A DNA stretch of 64,000 bases from JBDTNL01 sp039933785. Its GTDB lineage: Bacteria; Acidobacteriota; Thermoanaerobaculia; Multivoradales; JAGPDF01. The notes under the pieces were generated by a model. The model was not told the origin of the DNA. It made no database searches and saw only the letters and a program-made list of their open reading frames with translations. The stretch lies in NCBI GenBank assembly GCA_039933785.1, contig JBDTNL010000008.1, forward strand, positions 1 to 64,000, in the 5' to 3' direction. The position numbers and the translations under genes were made by a program. Below are positions 48,392-56,632 of the stretch, one piece after another (within the stretch, counting starts at the first letter, position 1; the number at the start of each line of letters is the position of its first letter).

Positions 48392-50182
48392 ATGTCGACG
48401 ACCGCCACGGAAGCAGCACACGCGCCTCACGGGGGCGCCGACGAGCATCACGACCACGGCGACCACGCTCCATTGGGCTTCCTGCGCAAGTACGTGTTCT
48501 CGACTGACCACAAGGTCATCGGCATCTGGTATGCGGTGACCGGCCTGTGCTTCCTGTTTTTCGGCTTCTGCCTCGTGATGCTGATGCGCTGGCAGCTCGC
48601 CTTCCCCGGCCGAGCGCTGCCGTGGATCGGCCACCTGTTCGGTGAGGCGCGCATGCCCGGCGGCTCGATGCTGCCCGAGTTCTACAACGAGCTCGGAGCC
48701 ATGCACGGCACCATCATGGTGTTCCTGGGCGTCGTGCCGCTCGCCGTCGGCGGCTTCGGCAATTTCGTGCTGCCGCTGCAGCTCGGCGCGCCCGACATGG
48801 CATTCCCGAAGATCAATCTGGCGAGCTACTGGTCGTACTTCCTCGGCGGCGTCACCATGCTGGCGAGCTTCTTCGTCCCCGGAGGCGCGGCGCAGTCGGG
48901 CTGGACTTCTTACGCCCCACTCTCGGTGCTCGCCGGCAGCGGCCAGACAATGTGGCTCTTCGGCATGATCTTCCTGATCACGTCCTCGTTGCTCGGGTCG
49001 ATCAACTTCATCGTCACCACGGTGCAGCTGCGCGCCCCCGGGCTCTCGTGGTTTCGCCTGCCGTTCTTCTGTTGGGCGCAGCTCGTCACGTCGTTCCTGC
49101 TGCTCCTCGCCTTTCCTCCCCTCGAGGCCGCCGGCGTGTTGCAGCTGATGGACCGCCTGGCGGGCAGCAGCTTCTTCATGCCCAGCGGATTGGTGGTCAG
49201 CGGACAGGCGGTGGCGTACTCCGGTGGCGGCAATCCGCTGCTCTGGCAGCACCTGTTCTGGTTCCTCGCTCACCCCGAGGTGTACGTCTTGATCCTGCCG
49301 GCCTTCGGCATCGTGGCCGAGGTGATCGCCAACAACACGCGCAAGCCGTTGTTCGGCTACAAGATCATGGTGTATTCGCTGTGGTTCCTCGGCTTCATGT
49401 CGTTCATCGTCTGGGCGCACCACATGTTCTTCACCGGCATGGGCACCACGATGGCGGCGTTCTTCCAGACCACCACGATGATCATCTCGATTCCCTCAGT
49501 GGCGCTACTGACCTCGCTGATCATCTCGCTCTGGGGTGGGTCGATTCGATTCAACACGCCGATGCTGTTCGCGCTCGCCTTCCTGCCGATGTTCGGCATC
49601 GGCGGTCTTACGGGGCTACCACTCGGCCTTTCGGCGGCGGACATCCCGCTGCATGACACCTACTACGTGATCGGGCACTTCCACTACGTCGTGGCTCCGG
49701 GCACGTTGTTCGCGCTCTTCGCCGGTATCTACTACTGGTTCCCCAAGGCGACCGGACGGATGATGAGCGACCGGCTCGGGAAGTTGCACTTCTGGCCATC
49801 CCTGGTCTTCATCAACGGCATCTTCATGCCCATGTTCATTGTCGGTCTCGCCGGAGTCTCGCGGCGGCTGTTCGATGGCGGCGCTTCCTACGACTTCGCG
49901 CAACCCGTATTGCATTGGAACCGCTTCATGTCCTACTCGGCGTGGGGCCTCGCACTGGCGCAGATTCCGTTCATCATCAATTTCTTCTGGAGCATCAAGC
50001 ACGGCAAGAAAGTGGACGACAACCCGTGGCAGGCGACGACCCTCGAGTGGGCGGCGCCTTCGCCGCCGCCGCACGGGAACTTCACCACGCCGCCCGAAGC
50101 CCATCGTGGGCCGTACGAATACAGCGTGCCGGGACATCCCGGCGACTACACGCCACAGTTCCTCGCGGAACGGGCGAGCTAA
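48392..50182 (+). CDS. cytochrome c oxidase subunit I, A1-like, K-channel lysine replaced
   Basis: A 596-residue subunit I. All haem/CuB ligands are present (MHGTIM, AHPEVY with E296 and Y298, WAHHMF, GHFHYV). D-channel residues are kept: GFGN, GAPDMAFP, PKIN, TSSLLGSIN and E296. The K-channel helix reads SIPSVALLTS where the family has VPTGIKVFS, so the lysine is L372. The ATG at 48392 has AGGAAG upstream; the N-terminus is His-rich. It belongs with subunits III, IV and II downstream. Confidence 0.93.
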   Translation: MSTTATEAAHAPHGGADEHHDHGDHAPLGFLRKYVFSTDHKVIGIWYAVTGLCFLFFGFCLVMLMRWQLAFPGRALPWIGHLFGEARMPGGSMLPEFYNELGAMHGTIMVFLGVVPLAVGGFGNFVLPLQLGAPDMAFPKINLASYWSYFLGGVTMLASFFVPGGAAQSGWTSYAPLSVLAGSGQTMWLFGMIFLITSSLLGSINFIVTTVQLRAPGLSWFRLPFFCWAQLVTSFLLLLAFPPLEAAGVLQLMDRLAGSSFFMPSGLVVSGQAVAYSGGGNPLLWQHLFWFLAHPEVYVLILPAFGIVAEVIANNTRKPLFGYKIMVYSLWFLGFMSFIVWAHHMFFTGMGTTMAAFFQTTTMIISIPSVALLTSLIISLWGGSIRFNTPMLFALAFLPMFGIGGLTGLPLGLSAADIPLHDTYYVIGHFHYVVAPGTLFALFAGIYYWFPKATGRMMSDRLGKLHFWPSLVFINGIFMPMFIVGLAGVSRRLFDGGASYDFAQPVLHWNRFMSYSAWGLALAQIPFIINFFWSIKHGKKVDDNPWQATTLEWAAPSPPPHGNFTTPPEAHRGPYEYSVPGHPGDYTPQFLAERAS

Positions 50183-50194
50183 GGGCCTCCGTCC

Positions 50195-50785
50195 ATGGAA
50201 ATTCCCTATACCGTCGCCGAGCGGCCCGATACCGGGCTCAACAACGGCAAGATCGGCATCTGGCTCTTCCTCGCCTCCGAGGTCATGCTGTTCGGGGCGC
50301 TGTTCGCCACCTACCTGATGATGCGCACCGGCGCCGCGGTCTGGCCGCGCGGCGACACCATCCTCAACGTGCCGCTCGCCACGGTCAACACCATCGTCCT
50401 GATCTCATCCAGTGTCACCATGGTGATGGCTTGGGCATCGCTCAAGCGTCACGATTTCGGCAAGTTCCGCCTGTTCATGGGGATCACCATCCTCTGCGGC
50501 TTCGGCTTTCTGGGCATCAAGGCCTTCGAGTACGCACACAAGTTCCACGAGGGCCTGCTGCCGAGCAAGAACACCTTCCTGGCGATCTATTTCACGCTCA
50601 CCGGCCTGCATGGACTGCACGTGATCGGCGGGATGGCGGTCAATGCCTACCTATGGGGCCCGGGCGCCAAGCTTTGGAAGACCGATCCCGAGCACTTCAC
50701 CAACCGGGTCGAGAACTCGGGGCTGTTCTGGCACTTCGTCGACCTGGTCTGGATCTTCCTGTTCCCGGTCCTCTATCTTCTTTAG
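50195..50785 (+). CDS. cytochrome c oxidase subunit III (second oxidase)
   Basis: A 196-residue five-helix subunit III (KIGIWLFLASEVMLFGALF, FTLTGLHGLHVIGG, WHFVDLVWIFLFPVLYLL). It is shorter at the N-terminus than the first copy at 33841, starting directly before the first conserved helix. It follows coxA2 by 12 bases. Confidence 0.93.
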   Translation: MEIPYTVAERPDTGLNNGKIGIWLFLASEVMLFGALFATYLMMRTGAAVWPRGDTILNVPLATVNTIVLISSSVTMVMAWASLKRHDFGKFRLFMGITILCGFGFLGIKAFEYAHKFHEGLLPSKNTFLAIYFTLTGLHGLHVIGGMAVNAYLWGPGAKLWKTDPEHFTNRVENSGLFWHFVDLVWIFLFPVLYLL

Positions 50786-50813
50786 TCACGACAGAGCCGA
50801 GGGAGTCGCGTCC

Positions 50814-51110
50814 ATGGGCAGTCACGCCGATATCGATCGCCAGGTCAGGACCTACATCATGGTGTTCATCACCTTGATGGTGCTGACGCTGATCACGGTC
50901 ACCATTTCCCGTCTGCATCTGCCAGTCCCGATGGCGGTCGCCCTGGCGCTCGTCGTTGCAACGATCAAGGGCGGGCTGGTGGCGAGCTATTTCATGCATC
51001 TGATCTCCGAGCGCAAGTTCATTTACTGGGTGCTTGGAGTCACCGTTGCGTTTTTCTTCTTCGTACTGCTGATCCCGCTCTGGGCGCACTTCGAGCCGAT
51101 CAAGGTCTGA
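50814..51110 (+). CDS. cytochrome c oxidase subunit IV (second oxidase)
   Basis: A 98-residue protein with three membrane helices and the IKGGLVASYFMHLISER motif of prokaryotic COX4. The ATG at 50814 is supported by GGGAG upstream; the frame open further upstream overlaps subunit III and is not coding. Confidence 0.88.
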   Translation: MGSHADIDRQVRTYIMVFITLMVLTLITVTISRLHLPVPMAVALALVVATIKGGLVASYFMHLISERKFIYWVLGVTVAFFFFVLLIPLWAHFEPIKV

Positions 51111-51115
51111 CGGTC

Positions 51116-51313
51116 ATGACTCTCAAGAGCTTCCACGTCGTCTTCATCAGCTGCTCGAGCGCGCTGTCGTTCCTGTTCGGCGTCTGGATCTTGGGCAATC
51201 CCGAGTTCACCGGCGCTCCTCGGTTAATCGCCGCGATTGCCGCGTTCGCGGTCGGCCTCGGCCTGATCGGCTACGAGTCCTGGTTCCTGCGCTACTCGCG
51301 GAGGCACCAGTGA
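51116..51313 (+). CDS. small two-helix membrane protein
   Basis: A 65-residue protein with two membrane helices (about 7-27 and 36-55) and a basic C-terminus (YSRRHQ). It starts 5 bases after subunit IV and its stop overlaps the next GTG start, so it is part of the oxidase operon. No family recognised; probably an oxidase accessory subunit. Confidence 0.75.
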   Translation: MTLKSFHVVFISCSSALSFLFGVWILGNPEFTGAPRLIAAIAAFAVGLGLIGYESWFLRYSRRHQ

Positions 51314-51588
51314 GGCGGCTCAACCGGGGCGCCGCCCTGGTTCTGCTCAGCGGCCTGCTCTCGGCCGGACCGGCGTTCGCCTGCGACGTGTGCTATGGCG
51401 CCGCCAGCGGCTCGCCGCTGGTCACCAGCGCCCGGCTCGGGGTCTTCCTGCTCTTGGGCGTCACGGTTGCGGTCTTAGCCGGCTTCGCCAGGTTCTTCTT
51501 CTATCTGCGCACGCGCGCGCTCCAGGCTGCTAGCCAGGGCATAGCCTCGGAATGGGCGCAACTCCAGCGGAGCTCTTCGTCATGTTGA
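51310..51588 (+). CDS. small exported CDVCYG protein
   Basis: A 92-residue protein starting at a GTG overlapping the previous stop (GTGA). A signal sequence ends near AFA, directly followed by CDVCYGAASGSP, a CxxC pair at what would be the mature N-terminus, then one membrane helix (LGVFLLLGVTVAVLAGFARFF). The CxxC at the outer face suggests copper handling or thiol chemistry for CuA assembly. Function is inferred. Confidence 0.72.
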   Translation: MRRLNRGAALVLLSGLLSAGPAFACDVCYGAASGSPLVTSARLGVFLLLGVTVAVLAGFARFFFYLRTRALQAASQGIASEWAQLQRSSSSC

Positions 51589-52382
51589 AAGATTGGATGC
51601 CTCCGATCGCCTCGGCGCACGGCGCTCAGATCGACAGCGCGCTCGACTGGGTGCACTGGCTGATGGCGATCTTGTTCATTGGCTGGATCAGCTTCTTTCT
51701 CTTTGCGCTTTGGCGATTCCGGCGTTCGCGGAATCCAGTCGCAAGCTACACCGGCGTCACCAGCCACGCCTCGAGCTGGCTCGAGGGCGGTGTCGCGGTC
51801 GCTGAAGCGATCCTCCTGGTCGGACTCTCGATCCCGCTGTGGGCCGCCCGAGTCTCGCAGTTTCCCGCCGAGAAGGACTCCGTCGTGGTGCGCGTGACCG
51901 GAGAACAGTTCGCCTGGAACATTCACTATCCCGGTCCGGACGGCGTGTTCGGGCGCACTTCGATCGACAAGATCGACCTGCAAACGAACCCCATGGGCCT
52001 CGACCGTAGCGATCCCGCCGCCAAGGACGACTTCACCATGGTGAACCAGCTGCACATCCCGGTCGGCAAGTCGGTGATCGCGCATCTGAGCAGCAAGGAC
52101 GTGATCCACAGCTTCAACGTCCCGGAAATGCGGATCAAGCAGGACGCCGTGCCCGGCATCGACATTCCGGTCTGGTGGGTGCCCACCATCACCACAGCAC
52201 AAATGCGTCAGCAGACCGGCAAACCGGAGTTCGTCTACGAGATCGCCTGCGCCCAGCTCTGCGGTATCGGCCACTACCGCATGCGCGCCTTCGTCACCGT
52301 CGAGACGCCAGAGGACTACCAGAAGTGGGTGGACGCTCAGGTCGAAGCGGCGAAGAGCGAAGGCGACGACGTCTGGAAGTAG
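51582..52382 (+). CDS. cytochrome c oxidase subunit II (second oxidase, no fused cytochrome)
   Basis: A 266-residue subunit II with two helices and a CuA domain (VIHSFN; CAQLCGIGHYRM). It has no haem motif, unlike the first copy. The ATG at 51582 overlaps the preceding stop (ATGTTGA) and has GGAG upstream; an ATG at 51552 would overlap 37 bases and lacks a site. The glutamate at the usual K-channel entrance is present in SSWLEGGVAVAE. Last gene of the locus, ending at a REP palindrome. Confidence 0.92.
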   Translation: MLKDWMPPIASAHGAQIDSALDWVHWLMAILFIGWISFFLFALWRFRRSRNPVASYTGVTSHASSWLEGGVAVAEAILLVGLSIPLWAARVSQFPAEKDSVVVRVTGEQFAWNIHYPGPDGVFGRTSIDKIDLQTNPMGLDRSDPAAKDDFTMVNQLHIPVGKSVIAHLSSKDVIHSFNVPEMRIKQDAVPGIDIPVWWVPTITTAQMRQQTGKPEFVYEIACAQLCGIGHYRMRAFVTVETPEDYQKWVDAQVEAAKSEGDDVWK

Positions 52383-52405
52383 GGGCACGGCGCCGCCGTG
52401 CCCTT
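52380..52405. repeat. REP palindrome, left flank of RAYT remnant
   Basis: GGGCACGGC (52383-52391) and GCCGTGCCC (52395-52403) form a 9-bp stem with a 3-base loop. It begins at the stop codon of subunit II, so it may also stop transcription or protect the mRNA end. It matches the element at 52950-52976 in inverted orientation. Confidence 0.75.
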
Positions 52406-52432
52406 ACCCTTCGGCGCTCACCGCGTAGGAGT

Positions 52433-52907
52433 TCAGCGGTCAGGGTCGTCGGCTGCCCGCGGATTCTCAGGGTCCTCGGCCCACCGTGCCGGGTTCGCCG
52501 CAATGTAGTCGCGGACTCGGTTGATCGCGCCTTCGTCGCGGATAACTGACTCGTAGTAGTTGCGCTGCCACACCGGTGTGCCTCGCGGCGAGTCCAGGAG
52601 AGCATTCAGGCGCCGGATGGTCACGGACTTGAACGAGCGCGCGATCGCCGACGATATGCACTACGCCATGCATGTGATTGGGGATCACAACGAACTCGGC
52701 TGTGCTCAGCCGCACGTTGGACCGTCGGGCAGCGGTCGCACACCACTCCTCGCGAACGATTTCGCCGCAGGTGTTCAGAGACATCGCTCGATTGCTGATC
52801 TCGCCGAAAACGTTGCTTCTCTGGTAGCTGCAAATCGTCACAAGATACGCGCCGGTTGAAGCGTAGTCATGGTCCGTGAGACGAATCGAGCGTCGACGTC
52901 CGGGCAT
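52433..52907 (-). pseudogene. REP-associated tyrosine transposase (RAYT), frameshifted and internally deleted
   Basis: The N-terminal part (from ATG 52907) has the Y1 transposase pattern: STGAYLVTICSYQR and the metal-binding VIPNHMHGVVHIVGDR. After about 52640 the frame shifts and the C-terminal part continues as SFKSVTIRRLNALLDSPRG and PVWQRNYYESVIRDE in another frame. About 20-25 residues normally between these parts are missing. RAYTs nick DNA at REP hairpins; this copy is almost certainly dead but still sits between two REPs. Confidence 0.85.
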
Positions 52908-52949
52908 GGTCAGGGGTTCTATTCCCGCAGGGTGGACGTTCTCCCTACC

Positions 52950-52976
52950 CAGGGCACGGCGACGCCGTGCCCCTAC
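52950..52976. repeat. REP palindrome, right flank of RAYT remnant
   Basis: GGGCACGGC (52952-52960) and GCCGTGCCC (52964-52972) with loop GAC. Its reverse complement matches the left element for about 25 bases with one mismatch, including the adjacent GTAGG. The 46 bases between it and the radical SAM gene hold nothing I recognise. Confidence 0.75.
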
Positions 52977-53022
52977 GAGAACATCCGCCTATGCCGCCGT
53001 TGGCGTTCATCCCCAGGCAGGC

Positions 53023-54366
53023 TCACCGGCCGAAGACCTTCGGAGTAGGCATCTTCGCCCGGATGCCCTCCAGCACTTCGGCGGTCACTCGGTCGACGCC
53101 GTTTTTCTCGCACCAACCCTCAACGGCACGGGTCACCATTCCACGCACGAAGGCAGGAATCCGTTGCATGCGTTCGGTGGCTTCCGGCTCCCAGTGCAAG
53201 GCCACCGTGGGCGCTTGCCCATACTCGACTGCCGCTGGGCGCAATCTGTCGACCGCGACCTGCAGGGTGCCGGGCTGGTGGGTGCATAGCGGATCTTCTG
53301 CCATCACGTCACCGGTCATGCCATAGGCCCGCGCGCGGCAGCCGCCGCACATGGAATTGAGCTCGCACGGGCCGCAGCGGCCGCCCAGATGGTCGCGCTG
53401 CCGGATTCGGGTGAATAGCTCGGAGTTGTCCCAAAGATCCCGCAAACCGTGTTGTTGGAGGTTGCCGGCGAACAGCGGGAGATAGGGACACGGGGTGAGA
53501 TCACCGTTGGGTCGAATGCCCAGGTAGTGGGTGCCGGCCGGGCAGCCGCCAGCGCCGCCTCCGAAGGTCTTTGGGAAGGGGGCGGCTGAATCCTCGGAGA
53601 GCAGCGTGCGCACGAAGTGCGGCGCACACTTCGCATTGACCAGCATGCGATCGGACCAATGGCGTTGAATGCTCGCCAGCTGGGTCAGCACCTGGTCGTA
53701 CTCGACTGGTGAGAGATCGCTCACGAAGGCTCCGCGGCCACTCGGAACCAAGAAATACAGGTTCCACACCTTGGCACCGAGTTCGTCGTGGGCAAACGCG
53801 GCGATCGCGTCGAGCTCCTCTCGGTTGTGAGCGCCGACCGTGGTTTGCACGATGAACGGCAGGCCCACGCGGGTGAGGATCCGGGCGCCCTCGACGGTGT
53901 TCTCCCAGGCGCCGCGCACACGGCGGAAGGTGTCGTGGCGTTGGGCGTCCAGAGCGTCGAGAGAAAGAGCCAGACCGCGCACGCCTTCGGCCTGGAGGAC
54001 CCTCGCGAGATTCTCGGTGATCTTCACCCCGTTGGTGCCGACCACGATCCACAGGCCTTTTCCGGCGCCGTAGCGGATGATCTCGACGATGTCGCGGCGC
54101 AGCAGCGGCTCGCCGCCGGTCAGGATCGTCACGCACTCCGGGGCGAAGGCCGCGATCTCGTCGATCACGCGATAGCACTGCTCGGTCGAGAGCTCGCTTC
54201 GATCGGCGAATGCTGCCGTTTGAACCTTGGCCGGCCCGGCGTCGAGGTAGCAGTGCTCGCACGCCAGGTTGCAGCGGTAGGTCAGATTCCAAGAAACCAC
54301 GTAGGGCCGCGCGAACACCGCCGCCGGCCCTATCGCCTGACCCGAGCCTGTGGTCAGGGAATCCAT
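53023..54366 (-). CDS. radical SAM/SPASM protein with C-terminal PCP_red-like domain
   Basis: A 447-residue protein. The radical SAM cluster motif is CNLACEHC (C32, C36, C39) in the context SWNLTYRC; a SPASM-type cysteine set follows (C275, C293, C331, C334, C340, C343, C361; CGPCELNSMCGGCRARAYG), similar to haem-pathway enzymes such as NirJ/AhbC-AhbD. Residues 392-440 (EPEATERMQRIPAFVRGM) match the PCP_red domain of protochlorophyllide reductase B. The start at 54366 follows the zinc-ribbon gene by 2 bases. It is the last gene of the cluster; the substrate may be a tetrapyrrole or a peptide. Confidence 0.88.
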   Translation of the reverse strand: MDSLTTGSGQAIGPAAVFARPYVVSWNLTYRCNLACEHCYLDAGPAKVQTAAFADRSELSTEQCYRVIDEIAAFAPECVTILTGGEPLLRRDIVEIIRYGAGKGLWIVVGTNGVKITENLARVLQAEGVRGLALSLDALDAQRHDTFRRVRGAWENTVEGARILTRVGLPFIVQTTVGAHNREELDAIAAFAHDELGAKVWNLYFLVPSGRGAFVSDLSPVEYDQVLTQLASIQRHWSDRMLVNAKCAPHFVRTLLSEDSAAPFPKTFGGGAGGCPAGTHYLGIRPNGDLTPCPYLPLFAGNLQQHGLRDLWDNSELFTRIRQRDHLGGRCGPCELNSMCGGCRARAYGMTGDVMAEDPLCTHQPGTLQVAVDRLRPAAVEYGQAPTVALHWEPEATERMQRIPAFVRGMVTRAVEGWCEKNGVDRVTAEVLEGIRAKMPTPKVFGR

Positions 54367-54368
54367 GC

Positions 54369-54836
54369 TCACATGCCGAATCGCGCCCGCGCCGCGGACA
54401 GCACGGCCTCGTCGATGAGCTGGTGGCCGTTCTCCCGCGCCACCATCTCGATCCCGGCGCGCGCCATGGGGCGCACCATCTCGGGGATGGCATCGAGGCG
54501 AGCCAGGGCCTCGGGGGTCCAGGAGGGGCCATCGGTCGCCACTTCCGTGGCGGCTCCACCGATCATGGCCGAGAAGGGACACTTACCCGCCGCGGCCTGT
54601 TCGACCGGCCCGTCGCTCACCACGCCATTCGTCGGCGAGGCAATCGCGGCCGCAACCGCAGGGCCAATGCGCACGCCCAGCGAGCGCACGAACTGGGTCT
54701 CGGAGGGATTGGTCAGCATGGCCATCTCGTAGCCGCATTCGGGGCAGGTGTAGATCACCGAGAGCGAGCCGGGTTCGCTCTCCTCGGTGGCCCGCATGGT
54801 CATCGGCGAGTCGCAGGGTACGCAGAGGAATTTCAT
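54369..54836 (-). CDS. zinc-ribbon PCP_red-like protein
   Basis: A 155-residue protein with an N-terminal C4 ribbon (C5, C8, C31, C34), a low-complexity middle that includes KCPFSAM (C86), and a C-terminal PCP_red-like module (105-153; WTPEALARLDAIPEMVRPM). The same C-terminal module occurs in the radical SAM protein and in the universal stress protein. Its start overlaps the Mrp gene by 4 bases. No known function; probably a small tetrapyrrole- or cluster-binding partner. Confidence 0.8.
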   Translation of the reverse strand: MKFLCVPCDSPMTMRATEESEPGSLSVIYTCPECGYEMAMLTNPSETQFVRSLGVRIGPAVAAAIASPTNGVVSDGPVEQAAAGKCPFSAMIGGAATEVATDGPSWTPEALARLDAIPEMVRPMARAGIEMVARENGHQLIDEAVLSAARARFGM

Positions 54837-55711
54837 GATGCCTCCTCGAGTCGTTGCTCGATCGCCGCCGCCACTCGGGTGACGGCCGCGACCACCTCGT
54901 TTTTCGGATTCATGTCGGTCACTGCCAGACCCCGATCGGAGAGTTGCGCCAACTCGGGATCGAACGGCACTCGCCCGAGGCAGGGGATGTCGAGACCGGC
55001 GGCGTCAGGCTCTTCCGGGAAGAGCGGCCGCACGGTGCCGCATCCAGCGCAGGCATAGCCGCTCATGTTCTCGACGTAGCCGAGCACGCGATTCGGCAAC
55101 GGGCGGAGAGCATCGAGCGATCGCGCAACCACGCCTCGAGCCAGGGCCGACGGAATCGAAATCAGGACCACCTTGATGCCCGGGCCGAGGAAATTCGCGA
55201 ACTGCGCTGTGCGCTCCGGCCCCGGCGGCAGGTCAACCAGCAGGTAGTCCAATGCCCCCCAATGCACCGCGGCCAGCAGCTCGGCCAGGTTCGCGAACTC
55301 CCGCGTCGCCCGCCAGGTGTGCGAGCTGCCCGGGGCAACACTCGGCAGATCGAGCGCCGCGCCTTCGGCAAGGACGCTGCCCACCGAAAGCACCTGGATC
55401 CCTTCGCGCGTCCGCGGTACGAGGAGGCCTTCTGCGCCGGGCATCGGCGGAAGGTCGCGTACGCCACCGAGCACGGCCTGGCTCGGTCCGTTGAAATCGG
55501 CATCGAGCACACCGACCCGTTTCCCGCGCAAGGTCAAGACGGCGGCGAGCTGGCGGGTCAGCGTGCTCTTGCCTACGCCGCCCTTGCCCGAGCCGATCGC
55601 CACGACGTGGCGAATGTTCGCCATCCGGCGAGCGATGCTGTGCTCGATCTCGGCAATCTGTTCGGCAACGCCCGAACCGCCATCGCCGACGATCTGTGAG
55701 TAGCTCCTCAT
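54833..55711 (-). CDS. Mrp/ApbC-type P-loop ATPase
   Basis: A 292-residue MinD-like ATPase with deviant Walker A SGKGGVGKST (41-50), LLVDLPPG as the switch/Walker B region and a CxxC pair (C221, C224 in GYACAGCGTV) that bridges an Fe-S cluster in Mrp dimers. Family members carry Fe-S clusters; this one is probably dedicated to the adjacent radical SAM or cytochrome proteins. The usual N-terminal DUF59 domain is absent. Confidence 0.88.
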   Translation of the reverse strand: MRSYSQIVGDGGSGVAEQIAEIEHSIARRMANIRHVVAIGSGKGGVGKSTLTRQLAAVLTLRGKRVGVLDADFNGPSQAVLGGVRDLPPMPGAEGLLVPRTREGIQVLSVGSVLAEGAALDLPSVAPGSSHTWRATREFANLAELLAAVHWGALDYLLVDLPPGPERTAQFANFLGPGIKVVLISIPSALARGVVARSLDALRPLPNRVLGYVENMSGYACAGCGTVRPLFPEEPDAAGLDIPCLGRVPFDPELAQLSDRGLAVTDMNPKNEVVAAVTRVAAAIEQRLEEAS

Positions 55712-55723
55712 GTTCCGGTGAGC

Positions 55724-56596
55724 CTATGCTGCCTTGGCCTCGGTTGCGAAGAGAGCGTGCTCGGCTCCCGGCTTGAAACCCACCGCGCGCAGCACACTCT
55801 CGCCCAGCTCGCCGCTGCCGACACGAGTGAGCTCCAACGGAGCGCCCTGGCCGAGCTTGGAGAGCTCATCCAGCAGCACTTCGAGCGCAACTTTGCCGCG
55901 CGGGCCGTCCGCGAGGCCAACCCTCAAGATCTCGCATCCCGGGCGCTCGGCAGCGGGTGGACGATAGAGCACCCAGGCCTCGACGCGATCCGGAGAATGG
56001 AACGCCAGTCCGCGCAGGGCCGCGGCCTGTTTCTCGAGCGCTGGGAGGTCTCGTTCCCAGCACCCACCCTGAGGCCACAGCAAGCTATTTGCGAGGAGAT
56101 CTCCAAGCTCCGCAAGGGTGACCGGCGTCAGCGCCTCCAGCGAGGCATTGCCCCGACCAAGCCCGGCGGCATCGCGGTGCCAGTCCGTGAGCCGCATCGA
56201 CTCGCGCCACCCGCAAGCAGCGAAAAGACCGCAGGCCGCCGCGCGTTCGAGCGGCACCTCCGCCAACAGGCGCGGCGGGCCCAGGATCGCGAGCTTTTGC
56301 CCCAGCGAGGTGAGCAGGTGCCGCCCGTGCCCCTTGCGCCGGTGGTCGGGATGCACGCGCAGCCCGTAGACCAGCGTCTCCGTGGCTCGCTTGGCTCCCA
56401 GGAGGACTCCGACGGGCTCACGGCCTTCGAGCGCCACCATGCAGCTGCTGCACCAGAGATCGATCTCCCTGACCAGGCGTTTGAAACGGCTCAGGTCGAG
56501 GTCCGGGGTCCCGGCATCCTCCGGACCCCGGCAGGCCTCATAGGCCGCGACGAGCAAACTCATGTCGTCCGTGCGGCAGAAACGATAGGCAGTCAT
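55724..56596 (-). CDS. GNAT-family N-acetyltransferase
   Basis: A 290-residue protein with one clear GNAT domain (about 55-130), acetyl-CoA loop VHPDHRRKGHGRHLL, and a second, degenerate GNAT-like half (about 150-285). It lies within the locus between the stress protein and the Mrp ATPase, same strand, with short gaps. Substrate unknown. Confidence 0.82.
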   Translation of the reverse strand: MTAYRFCRTDDMSLLVAAYEACRGPEDAGTPDLDLSRFKRLVREIDLWCSSCMVALEGREPVGVLLGAKRATETLVYGLRVHPDHRRKGHGRHLLTSLGQKLAILGPPRLLAEVPLERAAACGLFAACGWRESMRLTDWHRDAAGLGRGNASLEALTPVTLAELGDLLANSLLWPQGGCWERDLPALEKQAAALRGLAFHSPDRVEAWVLYRPPAAERPGCEILRVGLADGPRGKVALEVLLDELSKLGQGAPLELTRVGSGELGESVLRAVGFKPGAEHALFATEAKAA

Positions 56597-56632
56597 CGAC
56601 GACGGCGAGCTGCCGCGGCGGTCGGCCGCGGG

